In this document: positions 53,583-62,837 of the stretch, in pieces
How the letters are laid out: every line of letters begins with the position of its first letter
How positions within the stretch are numbered: position 1 is the stretch's first letter
Source of the DNA: Tenacibaculum aiptasiae
GTDB taxonomy: Bacteria; Bacteroidota; Bacteroidia; Flavobacteriales; Flavobacteriaceae
Direction of reading: 5' to 3'
Length of the DNA: 64,000 bases
Assembly (NCBI RefSeq): GCF_008806755.1
Contig: NZ_WAAU01000030.1
Span: forward strand, 155,466 to 219,465
Notes under the pieces: model-generated
The model's database searches: none
What the model was told of the DNA's origin: nothing
Seen by the model: the letters and a program-made list of their open reading frames with translations, nothing else
Made by a program: the position numbers and the translations under genes

Positions 53583-54672
53583 TAGAGTTTAATGCATAAA
53601 TAGCAAAACTTCCTAACCAATGACCTCCTTCATAACTATCGCCTACAATATTTGGTAATGAATAATTTATATGTTGATTAGCTATATTTTTTAAATGTTT
53701 ATAATTTGGCATTCCTTTAATAATTCTATTTAATGCCCAAGCTCTTGAAAAGTTTACTCCATCTAAGTGAACTAGCTTTCCATCTTTTCTATCAGACACT
53801 TCTCCTACTGGAAATGTAAAATTCTTATCTTTTAATTGTGGAAGAAAATCGGCAAACCATAATCTAAATTCAGCTGGTGACATAATACGTTTCATAATTG
53901 CTGCTTCTTGTAAACAAGGCGACAAGAAATCGTAACCACTAGGCTCCCATGACAATGGACAATGTGCGTCTTTTAAATAAAAGTCTCTTGCTCGTTTTTT
54001 AATTAAATCTTGCAACTTAGAATTCCCTACTGTTTTTGCATAATCCCACGCAAAGGTCAATCCAAAAGCTGTATTGGTATGTTCTCCTACTCTAATTGGA
54101 TATTTTAATTTTGGTAAAAAATCAAAATATTTCTCTACAATTAAGTCTGTTAATGGCTGTAAGTTTTCTTCTAGTTGTCTAGCAGTTGGACTATCCCATG
54201 TATGTAATTCTTCAGCTAACTTTAATAACCAAGCCCATCCATAAGTTCGTTCATAACTTTTATTATGCTTTCCATGAAAATAAGCAACTTCTTTTTCTAT
54301 GTTTTCTTTTGAAATGTTTTTCAATAGTTTTTGCTCTATTTCTGCAGAATTATCAAGATTTGGAAATTGTTTTAATAAAGAAACTAAACTCCAATGCCCA
54401 TGTACAGATGAATGCCAATCGAAACAACCATAAAATGCTGGGTGTAATTCTTTTGGTGATTGTAAATCTAACGAATCACCTATTACCTGATTTAATTTAT
54501 TAGGATATTCTACTTCAATACAATTTATTGGTAATGAAACTAACCGTTTAGCTTGCTCTAAATTTAAAGTTGGTACTGTCTCTTTTTTTATTTCCGCTAC
54601 TTTCTTTTTCTTTTCTGGCGTATTACATGCTATTATAGAAACAAGTAAAAAAAAGAATACTGTTTTTTTCAT
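53569..54672 (-). CDS. DUF2891 lipoprotein
   Basis: 367 residues with a lipoprotein signal (MKKTVFFFLLVSIIAC, Cys16). The DUF2891 pattern is clear: HPAFYGCFDWHSSVHGHWSL, YGWAWLLKLAEEL, GEHTNTAFGLTFAWDYA, EPSGYDFLSPCLQEAAIM, VHLDGVNFSRAWALNRI. The His/Trp/Asp-rich helical repeats suggest an (alpha/alpha)6 glycosidase-like fold, but no activity is known. It overlaps the transporter gene by 14 nt and so heads the pxp operon, an unusual companion. Confidence 0.85.
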   Translation of the reverse strand: MKKTVFFFLLVSIIACNTPEKKKKVAEIKKETVPTLNLEQAKRLVSLPINCIEVEYPNKLNQVIGDSLDLQSPKELHPAFYGCFDWHSSVHGHWSLVSLLKQFPNLDNSAEIEQKLLKNISKENIEKEVAYFHGKHNKSYERTYGWAWLLKLAEELHTWDSPTARQLEENLQPLTDLIVEKYFDFLPKLKYPIRVGEHTNTAFGLTFAWDYAKTVGNSKLQDLIKKRARDFYLKDAHCPLSWEPSGYDFLSPCLQEAAIMKRIMSPAEFRLWFADFLPQLKDKNFTFPVGEVSDRKDGKLVHLDGVNFSRAWALNRIIKGMPNYKHLKNIANQHINYSLPNIVGDSYEGGHWLGSFAIYALNSIDND

Positions 54673-54736
54673 TCTGTTTAATTAATTAGATTTTTATAAA
54701 AGTAGGAAAAAGAAAACAAAAGTATTTTCGTATTCT

Positions 54737-54744
54737 TATTTTTG
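54737..54744 (+). promoter_or_regulatory. -7 box immediately upstream of pabB
   Basis: TATTTTTG matches TAnnTTTG exactly and ends 4 nt before the ATG at 54749, predicting a leaderless or near-leaderless transcript. Confidence 0.45.
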
Positions 54745-54748
54745 TACG

Positions 54749-56068
54749 ATGTCTAAAAGAACTCAACGTAATTTTAAAATAGAAGATCCAAAAATATTTA
54801 AGCAAAAAATATTTTCATGGATGCAACAATTTGAAACTGCTATTTGGCTAGATTCAAATAATTACGAACAAAAATATTCTTCTTTTGATTGTGCGATTGC
54901 TGTTGATGAATTTACTTCTATAAAAACAGATTACCATAATGCCTTTGATAAATTAAAAGAATACCAATCTTATACCAAAGATTATATTTTCGGGTATATC
55001 AGTTACGATGTTAAAAACGATACAGAAAAACTGAGTTCTAATAATTTTGATGGACTTCATTTTCCTGACTTATATTTCTTTCAGCCTCAAAAACTAATTT
55101 TCATCAAAGGAAACACTGTTGAATTTCATTATTTACAAATGATTGACGATGAACTAGAAGAAGATTTTGAAGAAATTATCGAAGCTATTCCTATTTATAA
55201 TAGAATCCAAGAAAATAATTCACCTGAAGAAAGTGACATTAAAATTAAACTTCGAATTCATAAGGACGAATACCACGAAAAAGTTACTAAAGTTTTAGAA
55301 CACATTCATAGAGGTGATATTTATGAGGCTAACTTTTGTCAAGAATTTTATGCTGAAAATACAATCATAAACCCTTACGAAGTTTACACACATTTAAATG
55401 AGATTTCCGAACCTCCTTTTGCTACTTTTTTCAAGCATGAGAATTTACACCTTTTATCAGCTACTCCTGAAAGATATATTAAAAAAGAAGGAACTAAAAT
55501 TATTTCTCAACCTATAAAAGGAACTGCAAAGCGTTTAATTAGTCAAATAGAAGATGAAAAAATTGCTTTCGATTTAGCTCGTGATGAAAAAGAGCGTTCG
55601 GAAAACATTATGATTGTTGACTTAGTTAGAAACGACCTATCTAGAGCTGCTATAAAAGGAAGTGTTCAGGTAGAAGAATTATGTAAAGTATATTCTTTTA
55701 AACAAGTACATCAAATGATTTCTACTGTAACTTCAGAAGTAGCAATTACTACACATCCTGTAGATATAATAAAAGACACATTTCCTATGGGAAGTATGAC
55801 AGGAGCTCCTAAAATTTCAGCCATGAAAATTATTGAAGAACTAGAGGAGACTAAACGCGGGCTATATTCTGGCACAGTAGGTTACTTTACTCCTGATGGA
55901 AATTTTGATTTTAATGTAGTAATCAGAAGTATTTTATACAATAGTGACGAAAAATACGTTTCTTATTCAGTAGGTGGCGCCATTACTGCCAAGTCTACTC
56001 CAGAAAAAGAATATGAAGAATGTCTTTTAAAAGCTAAAGCCATGAAATATGTTCTATTAAACAACTAA
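54749..56068 (+). CDS. pabB: Aminodeoxychorismate synthase component I (PabB-like)
   Basis: 439 residues of the chorismate-binding family. The decisive motif is PIKGT (255-259, Lys257), the PabB form, where TrpE has PIAGT. Other motifs: RGDIYEANFCQEF, ENIMIVDLVRNDLSR, MGSMTGAPKISAMKIIEELE, RGLYSGTVGYFTPDG. Makes 4-amino-4-deoxychorismate for folate synthesis with a glutamine amidotransferase partner, not encoded here. The N-terminal 160 residues are divergent. Confidence 0.88.
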   Translation: MSKRTQRNFKIEDPKIFKQKIFSWMQQFETAIWLDSNNYEQKYSSFDCAIAVDEFTSIKTDYHNAFDKLKEYQSYTKDYIFGYISYDVKNDTEKLSSNNFDGLHFPDLYFFQPQKLIFIKGNTVEFHYLQMIDDELEEDFEEIIEAIPIYNRIQENNSPEESDIKIKLRIHKDEYHEKVTKVLEHIHRGDIYEANFCQEFYAENTIINPYEVYTHLNEISEPPFATFFKHENLHLLSATPERYIKKEGTKIISQPIKGTAKRLISQIEDEKIAFDLARDEKERSENIMIVDLVRNDLSRAAIKGSVQVEELCKVYSFKQVHQMISTVTSEVAITTHPVDIIKDTFPMGSMTGAPKISAMKIIEELEETKRGLYSGTVGYFTPDGNFDFNVVIRSILYNSDEKYVSYSVGGAITAKSTPEKEYEECLLKAKAMKYVLLNN

Positions 56069-56092
56069 TTAAACTTAATTATATTTATCCCT

Positions 56093-56605
56093 ATGAAAAA
56101 CATTTTTAAAACCTTAACACTTATAGCTTTATTAATTGGTGGAATTGCTTGTAAATCCAATAAATATTCATTTGTAAGTGAATACCCTGTAAAACAATTA
56201 CCATTAATTGATAGCACCAATTTTGATAATCATGTAGAAGGAAAACTTTTAAATAAAGAAGAGCAGAAATTATTGAAATTACCTTCGATTTTTGAAGATC
56301 AATTGGATAATGAAAAAGCTAAAATTGGAATTTCATACTTACCTAAAATATCAGATAATTTTCAATCAGTTGTTTTCTATTTCTACCCAAACAACAATGA
56401 AGTTATTTCAATGTTAGTAAACTACGATAAAGATTTTACCATTATTAACAGTCAAGTTTTGGCTTATGATGAAATTACAGATGGTATCTTAAAAACAACT
56501 TCAAAAATTGATAAAAATAGAATTGTGTTAACAGAATATGTTTCTGAAAACCCTTCTACTCTTTATTTTAAAATTTCAGATAAAGGAGATATCACTAGAG
56601 AATAA
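56093..56605 (+). CDS. Small hypothetical lipoprotein
   Basis: 170 residues with a lipoprotein signal (MKNIFKTLTLIALLIGGIAC, Cys20). The mature part has strands such as ISYLPKISDNFQSVVFYFYP and VISMLVNYDKDFTIINSQVL, ending DKGDITRE. No recognised domain. It starts 25 nt after pabB and may share its transcript. Function unknown. Confidence 0.65.
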   Translation: MKNIFKTLTLIALLIGGIACKSNKYSFVSEYPVKQLPLIDSTNFDNHVEGKLLNKEEQKLLKLPSIFEDQLDNEKAKIGISYLPKISDNFQSVVFYFYPNNNEVISMLVNYDKDFTIINSQVLAYDEITDGILKTTSKIDKNRIVLTEYVSENPSTLYFKISDKGDITRE

Positions 56606-56641
56606 ATAACCTCTACCGAAGCTTCAGAAGCAAAATTAAAA

Positions 56642-56662
56642 ACCTCTATTAAATTAAGAGGT
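56642..56662 (+). terminator. Weak terminator hairpin
   Basis: Short stem ACCTCT / AGAGGT (56642-56647 and 56657-56662) preceded by an A run; only six pairs and a poor T run. Confidence 0.4.
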
Positions 56663-56685
56663 AGTTTATTTATATTTACTGAATA

Positions 56686-56919
56686 ATGATTATAGATCAA
56701 GAAGAAAAATTCACACAAGTACTTTCAAAAATAGAAGGAATAGTAAATGAGCAAAGCTTTTTTAATAAGTTTTTAGAGTTATATCCAGAAGCATGGAAGC
56801 AACATAAAATTGCATTCTCTAAATTTAAAAGAAGTAAACAATTTGGTAAAACTATTCCCTTACCTAAACCTGAGGTTTCTTTAAAAAAAGAAATCAGAGT
56901 TTGGTTAAAAAAACAATAG
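56686..56919 (+). CDS. Small hypothetical protein upstream of a lipase-like gene
   Basis: 77 residues, helical and basic at the C-terminus (FSKFKRSKQFGKTI, KEIRVWLKKQ), containing YPEAWKQHK. No domain recognised. It ends 3 nt before the next ATG, so the two genes are translated from one message. A TATATTTA box lies 7 nt before the start. Confidence 0.55.
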   Translation: MIIDQEEKFTQVLSKIEGIVNEQSFFNKFLELYPEAWKQHKIAFSKFKRSKQFGKTIPLPKPEVSLKKEIRVWLKKQ

Positions 56920-56922
56920 ATT

Positions 56923-57747
56923 ATGACGCATCAAGAATTCAATTTTAATTATCATAAAACAACTTTTTTTGGTCAATACTGGCAGCCTGAAACTGTAAAA
57001 GCTGTAGTTATTCTTATTCATGGAATGGGAGAACACTCTGGCCGCTATCAACATGTGGCAAAAAAACTTACGGATAATAATTTTGGAGTCATTGCTTTTG
57101 ATCATTTTGGACATGGAAAAACTTCTGGTAAACGTGGGCACAACCCTAGTTTTGATGCGGTTTTAGAAAGTGTTTCAAAACTAATAGAACAAGCAAAAAG
57201 CGTTTTTGGAAACAAACCAATGTTTTTATATGGGCATTCTATGGGCGGAAATACTGTAATTAATTATACACTTCGTAATGAACATGAATTAGTAGGCACC
57301 ATAGCAACCAGTCCCATGCTAAAGTTAGCATTTCAACCTCCAGCTTGGAAATTATCTATTGGAAAATTAATGCAAAAAATTGCTCCTTCTATTACTTTAC
57401 CTAGTGAGCTAGAAACTTCTCATATTTCACGTATTCAAGAAGAAGTAGATAAATATATAAATGACCCATTAGTACACGATAAAATAAGTCCAAACTTCTC
57501 ATTATCCTTCTTCGAATCAGCAGATTGGGCTATAGAAAATGCCGCCTCTTTAAAAACTCCAATGTTTCTATTACATGGAACTGATGATAAGATTATTGAT
57601 TATAAAGGAACCGAAGCATTCGCTAATAATACCGACAACGCAACTTTAAAAATATATAAAGGAGGTTATCACGAATTACATAATGACTTATGTGCTGAAG
57701 AAATGCTTAATGATATTGTTGATTGGTTAAATTCAAAAACGAAGTAA
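56923..57747 (+). CDS. Alpha/beta hydrolase, monoacylglycerol-lipase-like
   Basis: 274 residues. The oxyanion region ILIHGMGEHSGRYQHVA is the monoglyceride-lipase signature. The nucleophile elbow is GHSMGG with Ser106, the acid in HGTDDKIID, and the His in YKGGYHELHND. The sequence has no signal peptide, so it acts in the cytoplasm, most likely on monoacylglycerols or lysophospholipids. It follows a 77-residue gene by 3 nt. Confidence 0.88.
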   Translation: MTHQEFNFNYHKTTFFGQYWQPETVKAVVILIHGMGEHSGRYQHVAKKLTDNNFGVIAFDHFGHGKTSGKRGHNPSFDAVLESVSKLIEQAKSVFGNKPMFLYGHSMGGNTVINYTLRNEHELVGTIATSPMLKLAFQPPAWKLSIGKLMQKIAPSITLPSELETSHISRIQEEVDKYINDPLVHDKISPNFSLSFFESADWAIENAASLKTPMFLLHGTDDKIIDYKGTEAFANNTDNATLKIYKGGYHELHNDLCAEEMLNDIVDWLNSKTK

Positions 57748-57802
57748 ACCAACTTGTTATTGAAAATATTATATTGCGTAAACTTTAATACAAACAGTAA
57801 CT

Positions 57803-59161
57803 ATGAGAAGACTACTATTACTAGTAATAGTTTTAACTATTATTTCGTGTAAACAAGAAAAAAAGAACTATGTTTTATTTTCTGGTAAGATTGAGAATCC
57901 TAACAGTGGTTTGCTAGCTATTCTAAATAGCGAAAACAAAAAAGTAAAAGAAATAGATGTTTCTGAGACTGGAACTTTTTCTGATACTATTTTTGATGCT
58001 AATGGGTACTTTAGATTTTCTGACGGAAAAGAAAGTTCTACTATTTATTTGCAAGACGGATACGATATTACCTTGAACATGAATGCTAAAGAATTTGATG
58101 AAACCATTACCTATAAAGGTGAAGGTAGTAATGAAAATAATTTTATAGCACAAAAATTCTTAACCAAAGAAAAACTATCTTCTAAAGATTTATTCTCTTC
58201 AGAAGAAGCTGAATTTTTAAAGAAATTAGATAATCAAAAAACAGAATTATTAAATTCTTTCTCTAAAGATTTAGACAAAAAATTTGTTGAATTAGAAAAA
58301 ACAAGCATAAACTACGATCATATTATGACTGCAAAACAATATGAACGTGCACATGCTTATTTTACTAAAAACAGAGATTTTAAAGTATCTAAAGACTTTC
58401 CTGATTTAGCTAAAGATTTAAACTACGATAACGAAGAGGACTATAAAACATTCTCTGCTTACAAAAATTTAGTAGGAAGAAATTTTTACGCAAAAGTTGA
58501 TGAAGTTGTAAAAAAGGATAGTGTTGCTTTTGACAAGGCTGCTGTTGACTTTATTAAAAATGTAAAAAGTAAAGTTATTAAAAACGGATTATTAAAAAGT
58601 GTAGCATATGAAGTTTCTTTTGAAAACCCAAATCCAGAAGGGATTTACAATGCTATTATGGAACTTTCTACTGATGAAGATTTCAAAAAAGGATTAACTC
58701 AAAAATATGAATTAATCAAAAAACTTGGTCGTGGTTCAGATTCTCCAGCTTTTGAGAATTTTGAAAACTATGCTGGTGGTACATCTTCATTAAAAGACTT
58801 TAGAGGTAAGTATGTATATATTGATGTTTGGGCTACTTGGTGTGGACCATGTAAAGCAGAAATACCATCATTAAAAAAAGTTGAAAAACAATACCACGAT
58901 AAGAACATTGAATTTGTGAGTATTTCAATAGACCCTAAAAAAGACCATGGACTTTGGGAACAAATGATTAAAGATAAAGAACTTGGTGGTGTTCAATTAT
59001 TTGCTGATAATGACTGGAACTCTAAGTTTATAAAAGATTACGGTATTAACGGTATTCCTCGTTTTATCTTAATTAACCCAGAAGGAAAAATTGTTAGTGC
59101 TAGTGCTCCTAGACCATCTAACAAAGCTTTAATTGATCTATTTGATGAATTAAAAATTTAA
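57803..59161 (+). CDS. TlpA/ResA-like thioredoxin lipoprotein
   Basis: 452 residues with a lipoprotein signal (MRRLLLLVIVLTIISC, Cys16). An N-terminal DUF4369-like beta domain (about 22-115) precedes a helical spacer (about 120-310). A thioredoxin-like domain spans about 315-452, with active-site WCGPC (Cys347, Cys350) in DVWATWCGPCKAEIPSL and the cis-Pro in GINGIPRFILI. Such proteins reduce disulfides in the periplasm. The DsbD-like reductase encoded at 60556 could supply electrons. Confidence 0.88.
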   Translation: MRRLLLLVIVLTIISCKQEKKNYVLFSGKIENPNSGLLAILNSENKKVKEIDVSETGTFSDTIFDANGYFRFSDGKESSTIYLQDGYDITLNMNAKEFDETITYKGEGSNENNFIAQKFLTKEKLSSKDLFSSEEAEFLKKLDNQKTELLNSFSKDLDKKFVELEKTSINYDHIMTAKQYERAHAYFTKNRDFKVSKDFPDLAKDLNYDNEEDYKTFSAYKNLVGRNFYAKVDEVVKKDSVAFDKAAVDFIKNVKSKVIKNGLLKSVAYEVSFENPNPEGIYNAIMELSTDEDFKKGLTQKYELIKKLGRGSDSPAFENFENYAGGTSSLKDFRGKYVYIDVWATWCGPCKAEIPSLKKVEKQYHDKNIEFVSISIDPKKDHGLWEQMIKDKELGGVQLFADNDWNSKFIKDYGINGIPRFILINPEGKIVSASAPRPSNKALIDLFDELKI

Positions 59162-59172
59162 AGTAAAAACAC

Positions 59173-59202
59173 AAAGCCTTTTTAGTTAACTAAAAAGGCT
59201 TT
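59173..59202 (+). terminator. 30-bp perfect palindrome terminator
   Basis: Arms AAAGCCTTTTTAGTT and AACTAAAAAGGCTTT meet without a spacer (59173-59202). It follows the thioredoxin lipoprotein gene by 11 nt and lies 16 nt before the tilS start. Confidence 0.75.
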
Positions 59203-59218
59203 AAATTATCTATTCATA

Positions 59219-60529
59219 TTGCTTAGACTAGCTGAACATATTAATAACAACCTTCCTTTTTTAAAAGGAAAAAAGCTTTTAATTGCTATTTCAGGTGGAG
59301 TAGACAGTGTAGTTTTAACCCACTTATTATATCAGTTAAAGTTTAATATTTCATTAGCTCATTGTAACTTTCAATTACGAGGTGAAGAGAGTGATTTAGA
59401 TGAAATTTTTATTAACGATTTAGGAAAAGAACTTTCCTTAAATACTTATACTATTCAATTTAAAACAAATGAGTATGCTAAAAGACATAAATTATCAACT
59501 CAATTAGCTGCTAGAAAACTCCGTTATGATTGGTTTAATGAATTAGCTAGAGAACATGATTTCGATTACATCTTAACTGCTCATCATGCTGATGATAATT
59601 TAGAAACATTTTTAATCAATTTAACAAGAGGTACTGGTTTAGAAGGTTTAACAGGAATTCCTACTGTAAATGGTAATATAGTACGTCCTTTATTGATTTT
59701 TTCTAGAGAAGAAATTAAGAATTTCGCCATAACAAATGCAATTCAGTGGCGAGAAGATGCTAGTAATTCCGAGACAAAATACCTTAGAAATAAAATAAGA
59801 CACCAAATTATCCCTACTTTAAAAGAAGTTAATCCTAGCTTATTAAATTCATTTATCAAAACGAATGAATTTTTAAAGCAATCTCAACAAATTGTAAACG
59901 ATAAAATAAAAGAAACATCTCCTGAAGTCCTTATTAACAAAGGGGATGTTATAAAAATAGATATTAAGAAAATTTTATCTTTTTCTAATCCTAAAGCTTA
60001 TTTATATCAGATTTTAAAGGAGTATAAATTTACTGAATGGGATGATGTTTACGATTTAATTTATGCCCAATCAGGCAAGAAAGTATCAACAAATTTCTAT
60101 ACTTTATTGAAAGACAGAGATTTTTTATTACTTTTACGCACTAATAAAAATAGCTCGTCTGAAAATGAACGAGTTATCATTTATAAAGAAAACACCCAAA
60201 TAGTAAGTCCCATTAACTTATTATTTAAAAACGTTCAAAAAAAGACAAGAACAGATATAAATACTATTTATGTCGATAAAAATTTATTAAATTACCCCCT
60301 CATCCTAAGAAAATGGGAAAAGGGTGATTATTTTTATCCTACAGGAATGATGGGTAAAAAAAAATTAAGTAAATATTTTAAAGACGAAAAGATATCTGTT
60401 TTTGACAAAAAAAACATTTGGTTGCTTTGTTCAGATGATAATGAAATTATTTGGATTATCGGAAAACGACAAGACAGGCGTTTTTTATCTTCTAACAGCA
60501 CAACACAATTATTAAGAATAACTATATAA
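59219..60529 (+). CDS. tilS: tRNA(Ile)-lysidine synthetase
   Basis: 436 residues starting at a TTG (59219); no ATG is available upstream and the frame begins at the usual distance from the ATP loop. The PP-loop SGGVDS is at 25-30, followed by AHCNFQLRGEESDLDE and the LTAHHADDNLETFLINLTRG region. A C-terminal TilS domain (about 360-436) contains RKWEKGDYFYPTGMMGKKK. Converts C34 of tRNA-Ile(CAU) to lysidine, so AUA codons are read as Ile. Essential function. Confidence 0.93.
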   Translation: MLRLAEHINNNLPFLKGKKLLIAISGGVDSVVLTHLLYQLKFNISLAHCNFQLRGEESDLDEIFINDLGKELSLNTYTIQFKTNEYAKRHKLSTQLAARKLRYDWFNELAREHDFDYILTAHHADDNLETFLINLTRGTGLEGLTGIPTVNGNIVRPLLIFSREEIKNFAITNAIQWREDASNSETKYLRNKIRHQIIPTLKEVNPSLLNSFIKTNEFLKQSQQIVNDKIKETSPEVLINKGDVIKIDIKKILSFSNPKAYLYQILKEYKFTEWDDVYDLIYAQSGKKVSTNFYTLLKDRDFLLLLRTNKNSSSENERVIIYKENTQIVSPINLLFKNVQKKTRTDINTIYVDKNLLNYPLILRKWEKGDYFYPTGMMGKKKLSKYFKDEKISVFDKKNIWLLCSDDNEIIWIIGKRQDRRFLSSNSTTQLLRITI

Positions 60530-60555
60530 AAACAACCCCTTATAAACTAACTCGA

Positions 60556-62520
60556 ATGAAAAAATTCTTTACTCTATTTTTATTGTTCATAGGTTTTACG
60601 GTTTACTCTCAATCAGATGACAATCCTATTGTTGTAACTCCTACCGTTGAAAAAATTTCGGACACCGAATACGACTTAATTTTCGAAGTAGAAATTGCTG
60701 AAGATTGGCACTTATACTCGCAATACAATCCAGAAGATGCTTCTTTACCAATGACTATTGCTCCTGCTGAAGGACAAACTGGTTATACTCTTAATGGTAA
60801 AGCTAAGGAAAGTGAAACTGAAACTGAATTCAGTGAAATTTGGGGAAAAGATGAAATCTTTTTTGTTGATGAAGCTAAATTAATTCAACGAATTACTGTT
60901 TCTGATCCAAGTTTAACTCAAATTACACTTAATTTAGACGCTCAAATATGTAAGGAATATTGTTTACCTTTTGATGAAGATTTTACTTTCTCTTTAACTG
61001 GTGAAGAAGTTGTTCAAACTGTTGCTGAAGTTGATGATAAGAGTCAGTCTTTATCTCAAACATTAAACTTAAACTTAAAAAACACAATTTTATTAAAGAG
61101 TTCTACTGAAAAAACTAATGATGAAGAAGGTGATACTTTATTTAACATTTTCTTATTAGGTTTTGTAGGTGGTTTATTAGCCTTTTTAACTCCTTGTGTT
61201 TTCCCAATGGTACCTTTAACTGTATCGTTTTTCACAAAGCGCTCTGAGAAAAAAGGAAAAGGAATAGGTAGCGCTTTATTATATGGTTTCTTTATTGTTT
61301 TAATTTATGGACTTTTAAGTTTACCATTCCACTATTTAGATACTTTAGACCCAGAAATTTTAAATACTATTTCAACTAACATTTGGTTAAATGTATTTTT
61401 CTTTGTCGTACTTATATTTTTCGCAGGATCTTTCTTTGGTTTCTACGAATTAACATTACCAAGCTCTTGGAGTAACAAGGCGGATAGTGCTTCGAACATT
61501 GGAGGTATTATTGGTACTTTCTTCATGGCATTAACTTTAGCTATCGTATCATTCTCTTGTACAGGACCTATCTTAGGATCTTTATTAGCAGGATCTTTAG
61601 GTACTAATGGAGGAGCTATGCAATTATCTGCTGGTATGATTGGTTTTGGTACTGCATTAGCTTTACCTTTCGCTTTATTTGCAATGTTCCCAGGATGGTT
61701 AAATTCTTTACCAAAATCTGGAGGATGGTTAAATACTGTAAAAGTTGTTTTAGGTTTCTTAGAATTAGCATTTGCTTTTAAATTCTTATCTAATGCAGAT
61801 TTAGTTGGTCACTGGGGAGTATTAAAAAGAGAGGTTTTCATTGGTATATGGGCATTAATTGCTTTCTTAATGGCTCTTTATTTATTTGGCATCATCGGAA
61901 AAAAGTATGGTAAAATTTCTTTCTTTAGAGTTTTACTTGGTTTAACTGCTTTAGCAGCTGCTGTATATTTAGCTCCAGGTGTTATGGAGAAACCAGCATG
62001 GAATCAAGGAAAATTATTAAGTGGATTTGCTCCACCTAAATTCCATAGTATATATAAAACAGACAACCAATGTCCTCTTAACTTAAATTGTTTCAAAGAT
62101 TTTGAAGAAGGTATTGCTTATGCTAAGTCTGTAAACAAGCCTGTTTTATTAGACTTTACAGGTTGGGCATGTGTTAACTGTCGTAAAATGGAAGAAAACA
62201 TTTGGAGTCAACCAGATATCTATTCATTAATTAATGATGATTATGTATTAATTTCATTATACGTAGATGATCATGAAAGAAAATTACCAGAAGATCAACA
62301 ATTTGACTTTATTAAACCAAATGGTAAAGTAAAAAGAATTAGAACTTATGGTGATAAATGGGCTACATTACAAGCAGCAAACTTTAAAACTGCTTCACAA
62401 CCTTTCTATGTCTTAATGAGTCCAAGTTTAGAGGTACTTAATTCTCCTCAACAATATACAGACCACTCTACTTATTATAAGTGGTTAAAAACAGGTTTAG
62501 ACCGTTTTAACAATAACTAA
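60556..62520 (+). CDS. dsbD: DsbD-type thiol:disulfide interchange protein
   Basis: 654 residues with a signal peptide (MKKFFTLFLLFIGFTVYSQ). The N-terminal DsbD-alpha-like domain carries Cys132/Cys136 (ICKEYCLPFD). Eight or so membrane segments follow with the paired cysteines Cys214 (LTPCVFPMVP) and Cys335 (FSCTGPILGS). The C-terminal thioredoxin domain has Cys539/Cys542 (GWACVNCRKMEE). All three redox pairs are kept, so electrons can pass from cytoplasmic thioredoxin to periplasmic proteins. It starts 26 nt after tilS and ends at a terminator. Confidence 0.92.
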   Translation: MKKFFTLFLLFIGFTVYSQSDDNPIVVTPTVEKISDTEYDLIFEVEIAEDWHLYSQYNPEDASLPMTIAPAEGQTGYTLNGKAKESETETEFSEIWGKDEIFFVDEAKLIQRITVSDPSLTQITLNLDAQICKEYCLPFDEDFTFSLTGEEVVQTVAEVDDKSQSLSQTLNLNLKNTILLKSSTEKTNDEEGDTLFNIFLLGFVGGLLAFLTPCVFPMVPLTVSFFTKRSEKKGKGIGSALLYGFFIVLIYGLLSLPFHYLDTLDPEILNTISTNIWLNVFFFVVLIFFAGSFFGFYELTLPSSWSNKADSASNIGGIIGTFFMALTLAIVSFSCTGPILGSLLAGSLGTNGGAMQLSAGMIGFGTALALPFALFAMFPGWLNSLPKSGGWLNTVKVVLGFLELAFAFKFLSNADLVGHWGVLKREVFIGIWALIAFLMALYLFGIIGKKYGKISFFRVLLGLTALAAAVYLAPGVMEKPAWNQGKLLSGFAPPKFHSIYKTDNQCPLNLNCFKDFEEGIAYAKSVNKPVLLDFTGWACVNCRKMEENIWSQPDIYSLINDDYVLISLYVDDHERKLPEDQQFDFIKPNGKVKRIRTYGDKWATLQAANFKTASQPFYVLMSPSLEVLNSPQQYTDHSTYYKWLKTGLDRFNNN

Positions 62521-62540
62521 TTATAAGTTACTAAATAAAC

Positions 62541-62572
62541 AAAAGCCTCTTAATTAAAATTAAGAGGCTTTT
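62541..62572 (+). terminator. dsbD terminator
   Basis: 14-bp stem AAAAGCCTCTTAAT / ATTAAGAGGCTTTT with a 4-nt loop followed by TTATTTTT. It ends the plus-strand block. Confidence 0.88.
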
Positions 62573-62592
62573 TTATTTTTAACAAAATTGAA

Positions 62593-62760
62593 TTACTGAT
62601 GAAGTTTTTTATCTACTATATATTTTAAAATAACTATATCACCAATAATTCTACAACCTACCCAGTAACCAGTAGATAAATTGATTTATTTTTGTCTTAT
62701 ACCATCAAACTTATATACTTAAGTTGGTTTTATGTTACCTTCCTTTACTAATTTTTTCAT
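62593..62760 (-). pseudogene. Possible short decayed reading frame
   Basis: One minus-strand frame from the ATG at 62760 reads MKKLVKEGNIKPT, stop, VYKFDGIRQK, stop, then INLSTGYWVGCRIIGDIVIL and on to a final stop at 62593. It is 56 codons with two internal TAA codons, yet the text between looks protein-like. It may be a decayed gene or chance. This is the only structure I see in the 317-base gap between dsbD and the peptide cluster besides the dsbD terminator. Confidence 0.22.
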
Positions 62761-62837
62761 AGGATAACTTATTTTTTTCCTAAATCGAAAGTTTGTTCCT
62801 TAATAATATGAATTTATGGTTAAATAACTTTAAGTTG

